Program-made: the position numbers and the translations under genes | From: Opitutaceae bacterium UBA3033 | GTDB taxonomy: Bacteria; Verrucomicrobiota; Verrucomicrobiia; Opitutales; Opitutaceae | NCBI GenBank assembly: GCA_002367815.1 | Contig: DFDG01000165.1 | Coordinates: forward strand, 13,421 to 22,612 | Length of the DNA: 9,192 bases | Direction of reading: 5' to 3' | The notes under the pieces: model-generated | What the model was told of the DNA's origin: nothing | What the model saw: the letters and a program-made list of their open reading frames with translations, nothing else | Database searches by the model: none | Part shown: positions 1 to 7,070 of the stretch, piece after piece | How the letters are laid out: the number at the start of each line of letters is the position of its first letter | Numbering within the stretch: position 1 is the first letter of the stretch

Positions 1-1
1 G

Positions 2-735
2 GGCGCGGCCGGGATCGGTATTGGCGAATTGGTGGTTGAGGCCTTGAAAGCCCATGGCATCGCCGAGGCGGATGCACGTCGCCAATGTTGGTTTGTTGAT
101 TCCAAGGGATTGGTGGTGGCCAGCCGGACCGATCTCATCAGTCACAAAAGGCCATTTTCTCATGATCACGCGGGAGCCACCACCCTCCTCCAAGCCGTGG
201 AATCGATCAAACCCAACATGCTAATCGGGGTCTCCGGCATACCCGGCACCTTCGATGAAACCGTTGTGCGCGCCATGGGAAAACTAAACCAACATCCCGT
301 GATCTTCGCTCTCTCCAATCCGACCTCCAAGGGCGAATGTAACGCAGAACAGGCATATGGCTGGACCGATGGCCGCGCCGTCTTTGCGAGCGGCAGTCCA
401 TTCCCGGATTTCGATTTGGAAGGCCGCATCTTTAAGCCCGGCCAAGGTAACAACGCCTACATTTTCCCCGGCGTGGGACTGGGACTCATCTCCAGTGGTG
501 CACAACGCGTAACCGATGAAATGTTCTTCGTCGCCGGCATTGCACCGATCAGGACCTTTCCGTTGGTCGCGTCTATCCGGATCTGCAACGCATCCGCGAG
601 GTATCAGCCGCCATCGCCGAAGCCGTGGCCAAAGTCGTATTCGATCGGGGACTCACCACCATGTTGCGTCCGGAAAATCTGGGTGAACGCGTGCAAGCGC
701 TCATGTATGATCCATCCTACGTCGACTACGTTTGA
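2..735 (+). pseudogene. NAD(P)-dependent malic enzyme, 3' part, frameshifted near the end
   Basis: Malic enzyme oxidatively decarboxylates malate to pyruvate and CO2, yielding NAD(P)H in the cytoplasm. The window opens inside the Rossmann nucleotide-binding domain (GAAGIGIGE, the glycine-rich dinucleotide loop). It continues with family hallmarks: the VSGIPGTF segment, ALSNPTS, ASGSPFP and the GNNAYIFPGVGLG stretch. The frame starting at base 2 is good up to MFFVA (about 535). After that it turns into unlike sequence and runs on to 778. From about 547 the +1-class frame gives a perfect malic-enzyme tail (GRVYPDLQRIREVSAAIAEAV to YDPSYVDYV), stopping at TGA 733-735. The spacing between the two matching parts is short by roughly 16 nt compared with the family, so this looks like a small deletion rather than a one-base slip. 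Identity is certain. Whether the lesion is real or a sequencing/assembly error cannot be told from one sequence. The 5' half lies outside the window. Confidence 0.88.
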
Positions 736-760
736 TCGGCTCTGGAGCCTTTCAACAAAG

Positions 761-931
761 TGTAGCCGCGTTGCCTGACGACAAGTCCTTTGAAGGACTC
801 AAGGCCCTGAGCAACGTCCTAGAGGAGCAGAGCGACCACGGGGTCTCAGCCGCAGTTTAAAACCCGCCCAGTATTAACCGATCACTCCTTGGCCCGCCCG
901 CCCAGAGCCCGAGCAAGCTCGCGGTCTACAA
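761..931. repeat. REP-like hairpin region between convergent genes
   Basis: This intergenic stretch carries several inverted repeats and no convincing gene. AGTCCTT/AAGGACT (784-799) sits inside an outer GTTGC/GCAAC pair (770-774 and 811-815). CGAGC-AA-GCTCG (910-921) forms a second hairpin. A 9-bp direct repeat, CCCGCCCAG, occurs at 863-871 and 897-905. The two outer ends face each other as inverted copies: TGTAGCCGC from 761, and TTGTAGACCGC read on the minus strand from 931. This resembles two REP-type units in opposite orientation. The right unit overlaps the last codons of the kinase gene. No T-tract follows the stems, so a classical terminator is not evident, though the region separates converging transcripts. 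The repeat family assignment is inference. Confidence 0.5.
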
Positions 932-1462
932 CGCAAACGACTCCACGGCGGTAATCGCGAGACGCTCACGCTCTTGCCATTCGCCTCTGATTTCGACCAT
1001 GGACAGACTCCGCGATACCAGTGTTTCCCGCCAAAGTTGGCGGCACATCTGCCGGTCTTTTTCGGCTGGAAAACAACGCTGCGGATCAGGAGCGAACGCC
1101 ATGTCCGTATCGCACAAAAGATAGAGAGTGTAGTTGCGGCAACGCGCCTCCGCTTCGGTTCGCACCCAAGCCGGACATTTTCCCGGGAACAACAAATCGG
1201 CCCAGAGCACATTGGTCAGCAGGTCGGTGTCGCAGAATAGCAAACGCTTCGTACAAGGCGCAGCCGCAGCCGCATCCTCGGTCTTCATTTGTCCGCGTGC
1301 AATGGTATCCAAATCTTCCGCGGTGATCAAACCGGCTCGCTCATCCCAAAATCCGCGCACAAATTCCGGCACCACCGGTGCGCCAAAATGAGCCCCCAAA
1401 CGCGCGGCCAAAGTGCTCTTGCCGGTCGATTCCGCGCCGAAAACTACGATACGCTTAATCAC
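926..1462 (-). CDS. NadR-type ribosylnicotinamide kinase (P-loop AAA family)
   Basis: A 178-residue P-loop protein resembling the C-terminal kinase domain of NadR, which phosphorylates nicotinamide riboside to NMN in NAD+ salvage. A Walker A loop (GAESTGKST, residues 9-17) begins at the N-terminus. Next come the conserved EFVRGFW and IARGQ segments, a CDTD motif (77-80) in the Walker B position, and YLLCDTDMAFAPD, the usual NadR 'YLL..D' stretch. There is no adenylyltransferase or DNA-binding domain, so it is a stand-alone kinase. The start is GTG at 1462; GTGATTAA overlaps the end of pnuC by 8 nt, pointing to translational coupling. Kinase action traps the substrate imported by PnuC. The TAG stop falls within the TTGTAG end of a REP-like repeat. 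Because some PnuC relatives carry thiamine or other vitamins, a different nucleoside substrate is possible, but the NadR-like motifs favour nicotinamide riboside. Confidence 0.85.
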   Translation of the reverse strand: MIKRIVVFGAESTGKSTLAARLGAHFGAPVVPEFVRGFWDERAGLITAEDLDTIARGQMKTEDAAAAAPCTKRLLFCDTDLLTNVLWADLLFPGKCPAWVRTEAEARCRNYTLYLLCDTDMAFAPDPQRCFPAEKDRQMCRQLWRETLVSRSLSMVEIRGEWQERERLAITAVESFAL

Positions 1463-2087
1463 GCGAATATTTACAATAAGATTTCAACCATTCGAAATGC
1501 CCGCCGATCGCCAGTACAAAGAAAAGCAAATAGAGCACGGCAAACCAATACAGTCCCGCCATCCAATAGACCGCGATCGCCGCCAGATTGACCACCATCC
1601 AACCGATCCAATTTTCCAATTTCTTCCGGGCCTGCAACCATTGCGCCAGAATACTGAACGACGCGATAAAGGCATCGCGATAGGGCATCGCCGCATCCGT
1701 GTTGGCCTTTAAATACCAACCCCACAAAAACGCCCCACACAGTCCCGTCACGATGCAACCTATCCGCCCTTCCCAAGTCAGTCGTGTGACCCGTAACACC
1801 TGTTGATCATCCCTGGGCTGTGACCAGTGCCACCATCCATAGGCCAGCACGATTAAGTAGACCCCCTGCAACTTCATGTCGGCATAGAGCTTGGCGTGAT
1901 AAAACACGATCCCCGACAACACCACCTGCACCATCCCGATGGGAAAATTCAGGATGCTCTGCCGAATGGTCAGTCCCACGCCGATCAAACCCAGTATGGT
2001 GGCCAATTGCTCCATCCATGATGCGCCGATAATGGCGCCCCAGATGTTAAGCAGAACCTCGAGCACTTTTTGCAGAATCTCCATCAT
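1455..2087 (-). CDS. pnuC: PnuC-type nicotinamide riboside transporter
   Basis: A 210-residue inner-membrane protein of the PnuC family, which takes up nicotinamide riboside by facilitated diffusion driven by phosphorylation inside the cell. About seven hydrophobic segments are visible, roughly at residues 24-42, 46-64, 69-86, 106-124, 135-150, 157-175 and 177-195. The aromatic YGWWHW motif (about 82-87) and the QARKKLENW segment in the second half are characteristic of the family. The chosen start is ATG at 2087, which overlaps the TGA of hslO as ATGA; GGTGGAAAA lies just upstream. A longer reading from 2147 would add 20 cysteine-rich residues that belong to the hslO 3' end in another frame, so it is rejected. 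A second ATG follows immediately, so the start could be one codon later. The kinase gene downstream overlaps it by 8 nt. Confidence 0.9.
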   Translation of the reverse strand: MMEILQKVLEVLLNIWGAIIGASWMEQLATILGLIGVGLTIRQSILNFPIGMVQVVLSGIVFYHAKLYADMKLQGVYLIVLAYGWWHWSQPRDDQQVLRVTRLTWEGRIGCIVTGLCGAFLWGWYLKANTDAAMPYRDAFIASFSILAQWLQARKKLENWIGWMVVNLAAIAVYWMAGLYWFAVLYLLFFVLAIGGHFEWLKSYCKYSRD

Positions 2088-2887
2088 GGGTTTTCCACCG
2101 CATAGGCTTCCAGTGCTTCCCGCGTGATTACATGTCGGGCAGCACAACGCGGACAGCGGATTTCAATCTTCTGATCATCACCAAACAGCGCAACGGGATC
2201 CTGCTTCATAGCCGGCAACAGCACTTGCATCATGCGCTCCTGATTACAGCCACAATGCCACCGCGCCACCCGCGTTTCTAATAACGTGAGGGTTTCCGTA
2301 TCATCCAACTTTTTCACCGCCTCTACCGTCAAACCACACAGCCAATCCATATCACTGTCCGGATGCTCCGTGAGCATCGCAAAACTGTCTTCGCCCAACT
2401 GAAAATATCGCGCGGTCCGTTGTTCGCTTTGGGTATAGAACGCCTCCACCGCTAGCAACGGATCACTGCCGGTAAAGTTTACGGTGCTCCGCCTCGGTGG
2501 CTGTTTACCCCGGACCACGTCAGCGTAAAAAATATTGTCCGGCAACTCCTTCACATTATCATCGAATACCCGACCCGTCACCGAGCCCAACTCATTGTCC
2601 CCGACCAGAAACAGATTCACCAATGGCTTCTGGAAATTCATGGTCCAGGCCGTCATCACATTCCGAGGCTGCGACGCACAGTGCAGGGTGAATGCGGCCA
2701 AAGCGCGCTTGAACATCGCCGCGTTCTCCGGGTTCGGCTTAATTTTCTGATCCGACAGGTGCAGATAAAAATCGACAAACAGATCGCTGAAATCCGCCTG
2801 TGCCCACAGCACATTGCGATCACGCACAAAGTAGGTGCGCACCTCCAAACCTTGTTCGGCGGGATTTACGGGAGTCGATTCAGACAT
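2084..2887 (-). CDS. hslO: Hsp33 redox-regulated chaperone
   Basis: A 267-residue cytoplasmic Hsp33 homologue. In this family zinc bound to four cysteines keeps the chaperone off; oxidation forms disulfides, releases zinc and unfolds the C-terminal switch so the protein holds unfolding proteins during oxidative and heat stress. All four switch cysteines are present as CxC (C212, C214) and CPRC (C245, C248), 30 residues apart, within the usual spacing. The N-terminal substrate-binding domain is less conserved but its length is normal. A stretch of about 43 nt separates it from the upstream msrA, and its TGA overlaps the pnuC ATG. No good Shine-Dalgarno sequence is seen before its ATG. It lies in line with msrA, another oxidative-stress function. 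Confidence 0.9.
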   Translation of the reverse strand: MSESTPVNPAEQGLEVRTYFVRDRNVLWAQADFSDLFVDFYLHLSDQKIKPNPENAAMFKRALAAFTLHCASQPRNVMTAWTMNFQKPLVNLFLVGDNELGSVTGRVFDDNVKELPDNIFYADVVRGKQPPRRSTVNFTGSDPLLAVEAFYTQSEQRTARYFQLGEDSFAMLTEHPDSDMDWLCGLTVEAVKKLDDTETLTLLETRVARWHCGCNQERMMQVLLPAMKQDPVALFGDDQKIEIRCPRCAARHVITREALEAYAVENP

Positions 2888-2930
2888 GCGTACAAAGAGA
2901 CACGCCTTGGCGTAATCTCAAGCCCGCAGC

Positions 2931-3515
2931 TTACTTCCTCAATTCCTGCTCCAGCTTCTTGATCTTCGGGGCGATCACAAATTGGCAGTAACCCGCGTGG
3001 GGATTGTTCGCAAAATAGTCCTGATGGTAACCCTCGGCTTCCCAAAATTTTTCCAGCGGCACTATCTGCGTGACAGTGGGTGCGTTAAAAGTCTTCTGCG
3101 CCTCAGCCATTGATTTCTCCGCAGCTAGTTTCTGGGCTTCATTCGCATAGAGAATAATGGAGCGATATTGGGTGCCATGGTCGGCACCTTGGCTATTGAG
3201 CGTCGTGGGATTATGCGCATCCCAGAAGAAATTGAGCAAGGTCTCCAAGCTGACTTCTGCTGGATCGTAATCGATCCTGATGACTTCCGCATGACCCGTG
3301 CGGCCGGTGCCGATCTTTTCGTAGGTCGGCTTGTCCGTGGCCCCTCCTGCATAACCACTCACGACCGACTTCACGCCGGGGAGCATTTCGAAGGCGGCCT
3401 CGGTGCACCAAAAGCAACCGCCGCCAAGCACCAAGGATTCCGTTTTAGCTGCAGATACATTCATAAAGGTCAAGAAAAGCGCGAAGACGCCAAAGCGCAA
3501 AGAGATGAGTTTCAT
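2931..3515 (-). CDS. msrA: Peptide-methionine (S)-S-oxide reductase MsrA, probably exported
   Basis: MsrA reduces the S-form of methionine sulfoxide in damaged proteins. The catalytic GCFWCTE motif (C34, C37) and the C-terminal NPHAGYC segment (C177, likely resolving cysteine) are intact, as are SGYAGG, GRTGHAEV and THGTQYRS-like (DHGTQYRSIILY) family stretches. The chosen start is ATG at 3515, giving 194 residues. A non-ATG start at 3557 would add 14 residues with no support; no strong ribosome site is seen for either. The N-terminus (MKLISLR, then the hydrophobic FGVFALFLTF, then VSAA) reads as a Sec signal peptide with cleavage near residues 22-23, so a periplasmic protein is likely. The DNA coding the hydrophobic core looks like a dispersed GCAAAG-type repeat. 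It lies between a palindromic element upstream and hslO downstream. Confidence 0.9.
   Translation of the reverse strand: MKLISLRFGVFALFLTFMNVSAAKTESLVLGGGCFWCTEAAFEMLPGVKSVVSGYAGGATDKPTYEKIGTGRTGHAEVIRIDYDPAEVSLETLLNFFWDAHNPTTLNSQGADHGTQYRSIILYANEAQKLAAEKSMAEAQKTFNAPTVTQIVPLEKFWEAEGYHQDYFANNPHAGYCQFVIAPKIKKLEQELRK
3467..3509. repeat. GCAAAG/GCGAAG-type degenerate repeat inside msrA signal peptide
   Basis: On the plus strand this stretch is a run of near-repeats (GAAAAGCGCGAAGACGCC followed by AAAGCGCAAAGAG). It resembles the GCGCAAAG/GCGAAG repeats I remember as scattered in environmental bacterial genomes, related in style to the copies at 8341-8370 and 8469-8492 in this window. Read on the minus strand it encodes the hydrophobic core of the MsrA signal peptide. 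The pattern is directly visible; the family assignment is inference from memory. Confidence 0.4.
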
Positions 3516-3571
3516 TACTAATGGGAGACACCATGCGAGAAAGTATTCCCGGCGCAAGCGGTGAGGTTGTG

Positions 3572-3650
3572 TTGTAGGGCGGGGATTCCGTTCCCCGCCT
3601 TGTATGTTTTAACGCATTCGGTGGCGGGGTACGGAGACCCCAACCTACAA
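3572..3650. repeat. 79-bp palindromic element with 28-bp inverted arms
   Basis: Two 28-bp arms, 3572-3599 and 3623-3650, are inverted copies matching at 23 of 28 positions and flank a 23-bp spacer. Each arm begins at its outer end with TTGTAGG and ends inside with CCCCGCC. Each arm also folds on itself (GGGGA/TCCCC around 3581-3596, and GGGGT/ACCCC around 3626-3641), so the unit looks like a REP doublet or a tiny MITE. It lies in the 106-150 bp gap between ettA and msrA. As RNA it would form a strong hairpin that could end or stabilise the ettA transcript and partly insulate msrA. No T-run marks it as a standard terminator. No transposase is nearby. Confidence 0.75.
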
Positions 3651-3663
3651 ATCAATCCGGCCT

Positions 3664-5352
3664 TCAGCGTGTCAGTTTGCGGTATTTAATCCGGTGCGGC
3701 TGATCGGCGTCTTTGCCCTTGCGCTTCTTAAAATCCTCCAGATAGGCCGAGTAATTGCCGGCAAAAACATGCACCTGACTGTCGCCTTCAAAGGCCATGA
3801 TGTGCGTCGCCACTCGATCGAGGAACCAACGGTCATGGGAAATGATGACCCCGCAACCGGCAAAGTTTTCAAGTCCTTCCTCCAGGGCGCGGATCGAATT
3901 CACATCAAGGTCATTGGTCGGTTCATCGAGCAGAATCAGGTTGGCGCCACTCTTGAGCACGCGGGCCAGCAACACCCGGTTGCGTTCACCGCCGGAGAGC
4001 ACCCCGACTTTTTTCTGCTGATCGGCCCCAATAAAGCCAAACTGCGCACAATACGCCCGACTGTTCACGGTGCGCGTGCCGATTGGCATCATTTCCTGTC
4101 CATCGCTGATCACTTCCCAAATCGTCTTTCCATCCTCCAACGAATCGCGCGACTGCTCCACGTAGGCCAGCTTCACGGTCTCCCCCACTTTGAATGAGCC
4201 GGCATCCGGTTTTTCTAAATCTGTGATCAACTTGAACAGCGTGGTCTTGCCTGCACCGTTGGGGCCAATGATGCCGACGATGCCGCCGGGCGGCAGTTTA
4301 AAGGCGAGATTCTCGAAGAGCAGTTTTTCGCCGTAGCCTTTGCTGACCCCGATTGCCTCGACCACCAGATTGCCCAGGCGCGGACCTGGCGGAATGATAA
4401 TCTCGAATTTATTTTCCTGTTCCGCCACATCCTGCTTGAGCATCTGCTCGTAGGCATTGATGCGGGCCTGAGCCTTCGATTGCCGGGCCTTCGCCGAGGA
4501 GCGGATCCATTCCAACTCACGCGCCATGGCTTTCTGGCGCCGGTCTTCGGTGCGTTTCTCAATGGCGTGGCGGCGTTGTTTCTGCTCGAGCCACTCGGAG
4601 TAATTTCCTTTCCACGGGATCCCGTGACCCCGATCGAGTTCAAGAATCCAACCGGCTACGTTGTCCAAAAAGTAGCGATCATGCGTGACCGCAATCACGG
4701 TGCCTTCATATCGGGCCAGATGTTGTTCCAGCCAGTTGACGCTATCGGCATCAAGGTGGTTGGTCGGCTCGTCGAGCAGAAGAATCGCCGGATTTTGCAA
4801 TAGCAGGCGGGCCAGCGCCACGCGGCGGCGTTCGCCGCCGGAAAGATTTTCCACAATCGCATCGGGCGGAGGACAACGCAACGCATCCATGGCCTGCTCC
4901 ACCAGCGGGGCGACATCCCACGCCCCCAGCGAATCGATCCTTTCCTGCAATTCACCCTGCCGCGTCATGATCACATCTTTTTCCGCGTCATCCTCAGTCG
5001 CGGAGAGCTCATCCCAAGTGGCATCGTAGGCCGCCGTAAGATCAGTCAGCCGTTTCACTCCTTCCTCCACGCAAGCTCGCACCGTCGCCCCGGGAGTCAG
5101 CCGTGGCTCTTGTTCGAGCAGGCCAACATTGTAACCCGGCTCAAATTCAACCTGCCCGTCGAACTCTTTGTCGTGGCCGGCCAGAATACGCATGAGCGAA
5201 GATTTGCCCGAGCCATTGAGCCCCAGCACCCCGATCTTCGCTCCGTAGAAAAATGACAACGAAATGTCGCGGAGGATTTCCTTGCGTTCGATTTTCTTCG
5301 AGACGCCAACCATCGAAAAGATTATTTTAGGATTATCGCCAGATTGGGCCAT
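3664..5352 (-). CDS. ettA: EttA, ABC-F energy-dependent translational throttle protein
   Basis: A 562-residue ABC-F protein with two ATPase cassettes and no membrane domain, close to the usual EttA length. In this family it binds the ribosomal E site and gates the first peptide bond according to the ATP/ADP ratio. Cassette 1 has Walker A GLNGSGKS (44-51), signature LSGGERRRV and Walker B LLLDEPTNHLD. Cassette 2 has GPNGAGKTT (from 363), LSGGERNRV and LLLDEPTNDLD. An arm insertion lies in cassette 1, and the charged linker (KQRRHAIEKRTEDRRQ, running on to the KARQSKAQARINAYEQM segment) matches the P-site tRNA interaction motif. The opening KIIFSMVGVSK resembles the EttA N-terminus, supporting the ATG at 5352. 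It is first in the minus-strand gene series and divergent from the pilus ATPase genes. A 79-bp palindromic element follows its stop. Other ABC-F subfamilies are less likely. Confidence 0.93.
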   Translation of the reverse strand: MAQSGDNPKIIFSMVGVSKKIERKEILRDISLSFFYGAKIGVLGLNGSGKSSLMRILAGHDKEFDGQVEFEPGYNVGLLEQEPRLTPGATVRACVEEGVKRLTDLTAAYDATWDELSATEDDAEKDVIMTRQGELQERIDSLGAWDVAPLVEQAMDALRCPPPDAIVENLSGGERRRVALARLLLQNPAILLLDEPTNHLDADSVNWLEQHLARYEGTVIAVTHDRYFLDNVAGWILELDRGHGIPWKGNYSEWLEQKQRRHAIEKRTEDRRQKAMARELEWIRSSAKARQSKAQARINAYEQMLKQDVAEQENKFEIIIPPGPRLGNLVVEAIGVSKGYGEKLLFENLAFKLPPGGIVGIIGPNGAGKTTLFKLITDLEKPDAGSFKVGETVKLAYVEQSRDSLEDGKTIWEVISDGQEMMPIGTRTVNSRAYCAQFGFIGADQQKKVGVLSGGERNRVLLARVLKSGANLILLDEPTNDLDVNSIRALEEGLENFAGCGVIISHDRWFLDRVATHIMAFEGDSQVHVFAGNYSAYLEDFKKRKGKDADQPHRIKYRKLTR

Positions 5353-5362
5353 AGGTAACGTG

Positions 5363-5390
5363 ATAATAGCCGGATGCGACCGCGCAAGCC
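5363..5390 (-). promoter_or_regulatory. Possible ettA promoter
   Basis: Upstream of the ettA start, the minus strand shows TATTAT (plus positions 5363-5368) as a candidate -10 box, with GGCTTG (5385-5390) 16 bp further upstream as a weak -35 match. The -10 box ends about 10 nt from the ATG, which would give a very short or leaderless message, in keeping with the lack of a visible Shine-Dalgarno sequence. This rests on short motifs only. Confidence 0.22.
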
Positions 5391-5435
5391 TGCCTGCTCA
5401 TGGGATGCTCAAATTCCATTAGTGGGGCCGTTTAA

Positions 5436-5556
5436 GATTGTCACTGTGCGAAGAACCTCCGAACCGACGTCTGGACCGCCATCGCATTAGCGACGGAGGA
5501 CATCCCGCCGATGGAGGAGGCCTTCCTCGCCCACCAATCGGTCACGAATTCCGCTG
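5436..5556 (+). other. Coding-like stretch of unknown identity before the first pilus ATPase
   Basis: One frame reads LRTDVWTAIALATEDIPP then MEEAFLAHQSVTNSAA and stops at the TGA 5559-5561. Its codons mostly end in G or C, like the genes nearby, while the other frames do not. A GGAGGAGG run falls inside it (5513-5520). There is no start codon at its beginning; the internal ATG at 5511 would leave only 16 residues. It may be the displaced N-terminus of the following PilT-like gene, which has no convincing start in its own frame, or the relic of another gene. I do not recognise the sequence. Confidence 0.3.
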
Positions 5557-5562
5557 CATGAA

Positions 5563-6225
5563 TTGCCGCATCTCTACGTATCTCGTAATGACATTCCGTT
5601 TTATTTACTGGCTCGACTTGCGGGCCATCCTTTCCAATTTTATCCCCGCCTCCTGAATTCGGAGATACTCTGGTTAGTCCAACTCAGCCTTGGTCAAAAC
5701 CTGTTCACCCGTGCGCAAACCGTGGCGGTCCGCAACGCCGTCGGCGAATCGGCCGAGTTGATGGACTTTGCCCAGAAACTCATCGATGAAAGTATGGTCG
5801 AAGATCTCGAGACCTTGGAAAAAATCGCAGGTATCGCCATGCAGAAGGCCGCGAATGGTCCCCCAGCCGGTGATCCATTCGAGGCAGATGAGGACGACGA
5901 TTCCGGTGATAATGCTGGCGGTGACCAAAACGGTAGCGCGGTCGCCCAGGTTGCCGGTGCCTCGAAATTTGCTTTTGAGAAAACCGCAAAAATGGATGAA
6001 GATTCCCTGGCCGAGGCCTTCCGTGGTCTGCTTAAGGAATCGGCTGCGTTCGGGGCGAGCGATCTGCACATCTCGACCGGGGTCAGACCTTTCATTCGCA
6101 AGAATCGTAGTTTCAGCTTCCTCAGTGAATACGTGATCACCCCCGAGGATGCTCTGCGCTTAAACACCGCTCTCTTATCCGATGGTCAAAAGAAAATATT
6201 CAAGGAACGCAAAGACTACGACTAA
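5563..6225 (+). pseudogene. PilT/PilU-like pilus ATPase, N-terminal part, ended by in-frame TAA
   Basis: This is the N-terminal portion of a type IV pilus motor ATPase of the PilT/PilU group. The first 105 or so residues form a mostly helical extension (SEILWLVQLSLGQNLFTRAQ, then LMDFAQKLIDESMVEDLETLEK). A low-complexity acidic linker follows (about 107-125). Then comes the PilT-type N-terminal domain, with FGASDLHIS (about 163-171) matching the ASDLH motif and VITPEDALRLN. Reading stops at TAA 6223-6225 (codon 221), yet the very next codons in the same frame continue the domain (ALALSATDRYRVNLMFHK). The domain is thus cut in the middle. The TTG used here as start has no ribosome site, and the frame is open upstream only to 5491 without an ATG, so the true start is unknown. 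Confidence 0.75.
6223..6225 (+). other. In-frame ochre codon splitting the first pilus ATPase
   Basis: TAA follows GAC TAC GAC and precedes GCC TTG GCG in an otherwise continuous reading frame of about 500 codons. Family resemblance continues on both sides without a gap, so a single base change explains it, for example from a tyrosine codon (TAT/TAC) or from TTA. I see no sign of recoding such as a structured element directly after it. Confidence 0.8.
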
Positions 6226-6228
6226 GCC

Positions 6229-7068
6229 TTGGCGCTGAGCGCCACGGACCGCTATCGAGTAAATCTGATGTTTCACAAAAACGGTGCAGCCGGGTCCTAT
6301 CGGATGGTTCCGGAGAAAGCCCGCACACTTTCCGAGCTCGGTTATGCCGATCGCCTGGAAACATTGGAAAAACTCCTGTCGTACCACAACGGACTGATCC
6401 TGATCACCGGCCCCGTTGGTTCCGGTAAGACCACCACGCTGGCTGCCATGGTCGCCTATCTGAACGAAACGCGCAAAGATCACATCATTACCGTCGAGGA
6501 TCCCATCGAGGTCGTGCAGTCAGCCAAGGGGTGCAACGTTTCGCAACGCGAAGTCGGCCCGCATACGAAATCATTTGGCTCTGCCCTCAAAGGTGCCCTG
6601 CGCGAAGATCCCGACATTATTGTCATCGGTGAATTGCGCGATCTCGAGACCATCGAAATGGCAATCAGTGCGTCAGAAACCGGCCACTTGGTCATTGGCA
6701 CGATGCACACGAGTGATGCAGCCACCACGCTCAACCGGCTCCTCGATGTATTTCCCCCATCCCAACAAACCCAGATTCGAACCAGTGTCGCGGAAAGTTT
6801 GAAGGGGGTTATTTGTCAGCGTTTGTTACCCTCACCCGACGGCTGCCTCGTGCTGGCCTGTGAAATCCTCATCAGCAACCTCGCCATTCAAAGTCTGATC
6901 AAGGAAGGCAAGAGCACCGGACTGCGCAATACGATGGAGACCGGCCTTAAGGAAGGCATGTGCCTCATCGATAACGTTGTGTTTCAACTCTTCAAAGAGG
7001 GGAAGATCGAAGCCGAAGTCGCCCTCGCCAACATCGGGAGTCGCATGATCCGAGCAAAAATCAAATAA
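6229..7068 (+). pseudogene. PilT/PilU-like pilus ATPase, C-terminal motor part
   Basis: In the same frame as the preceding segment, this carries the complete hexameric motor core. Visible motifs are Walker A GPVGSGKTT (from residue 61, counting the TTG at 6229 as 1), Asp box HIITVEDPIE (E90), Walker B DPDIIVIGELRD (E135) and His box GHLVIGTMHT (H160). The C-terminal helices (LLDVFPPSQQTQIR, then AIQSLIKEGK) are also present. No catalytic residue is missing. TTG at 6229, three bases after the TAA, could permit reinitiation, with AAGGAAC some 20 nt upstream as a weak ribosome site. A protein starting there would lack half of its N-terminal domain, so function is doubtful unless the stop is read through or is an error. 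It ends 2 nt before the next pilT gene, as one operon. Confidence 0.8.
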
Positions 7069-7070
7069 CC

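Noticed and set aside
784..799. Intrinsic terminator of the malic enzyme gene
   Set aside because: The stem has almost no loop and no T-run on either strand.
2088..2147. Upstream start for pnuC adding CCPTCNHAGSTGSLC
   Set aside because: The cysteine pair arises from reading the Hsp33 CPRC region in another frame; the ATGA overlap start fits the family length better.
3694..4197. 167-codon plus-strand ORF inside ettA
   Set aside because: Antisense shadow of the second ABC cassette, whose motifs are intact on the other strand.
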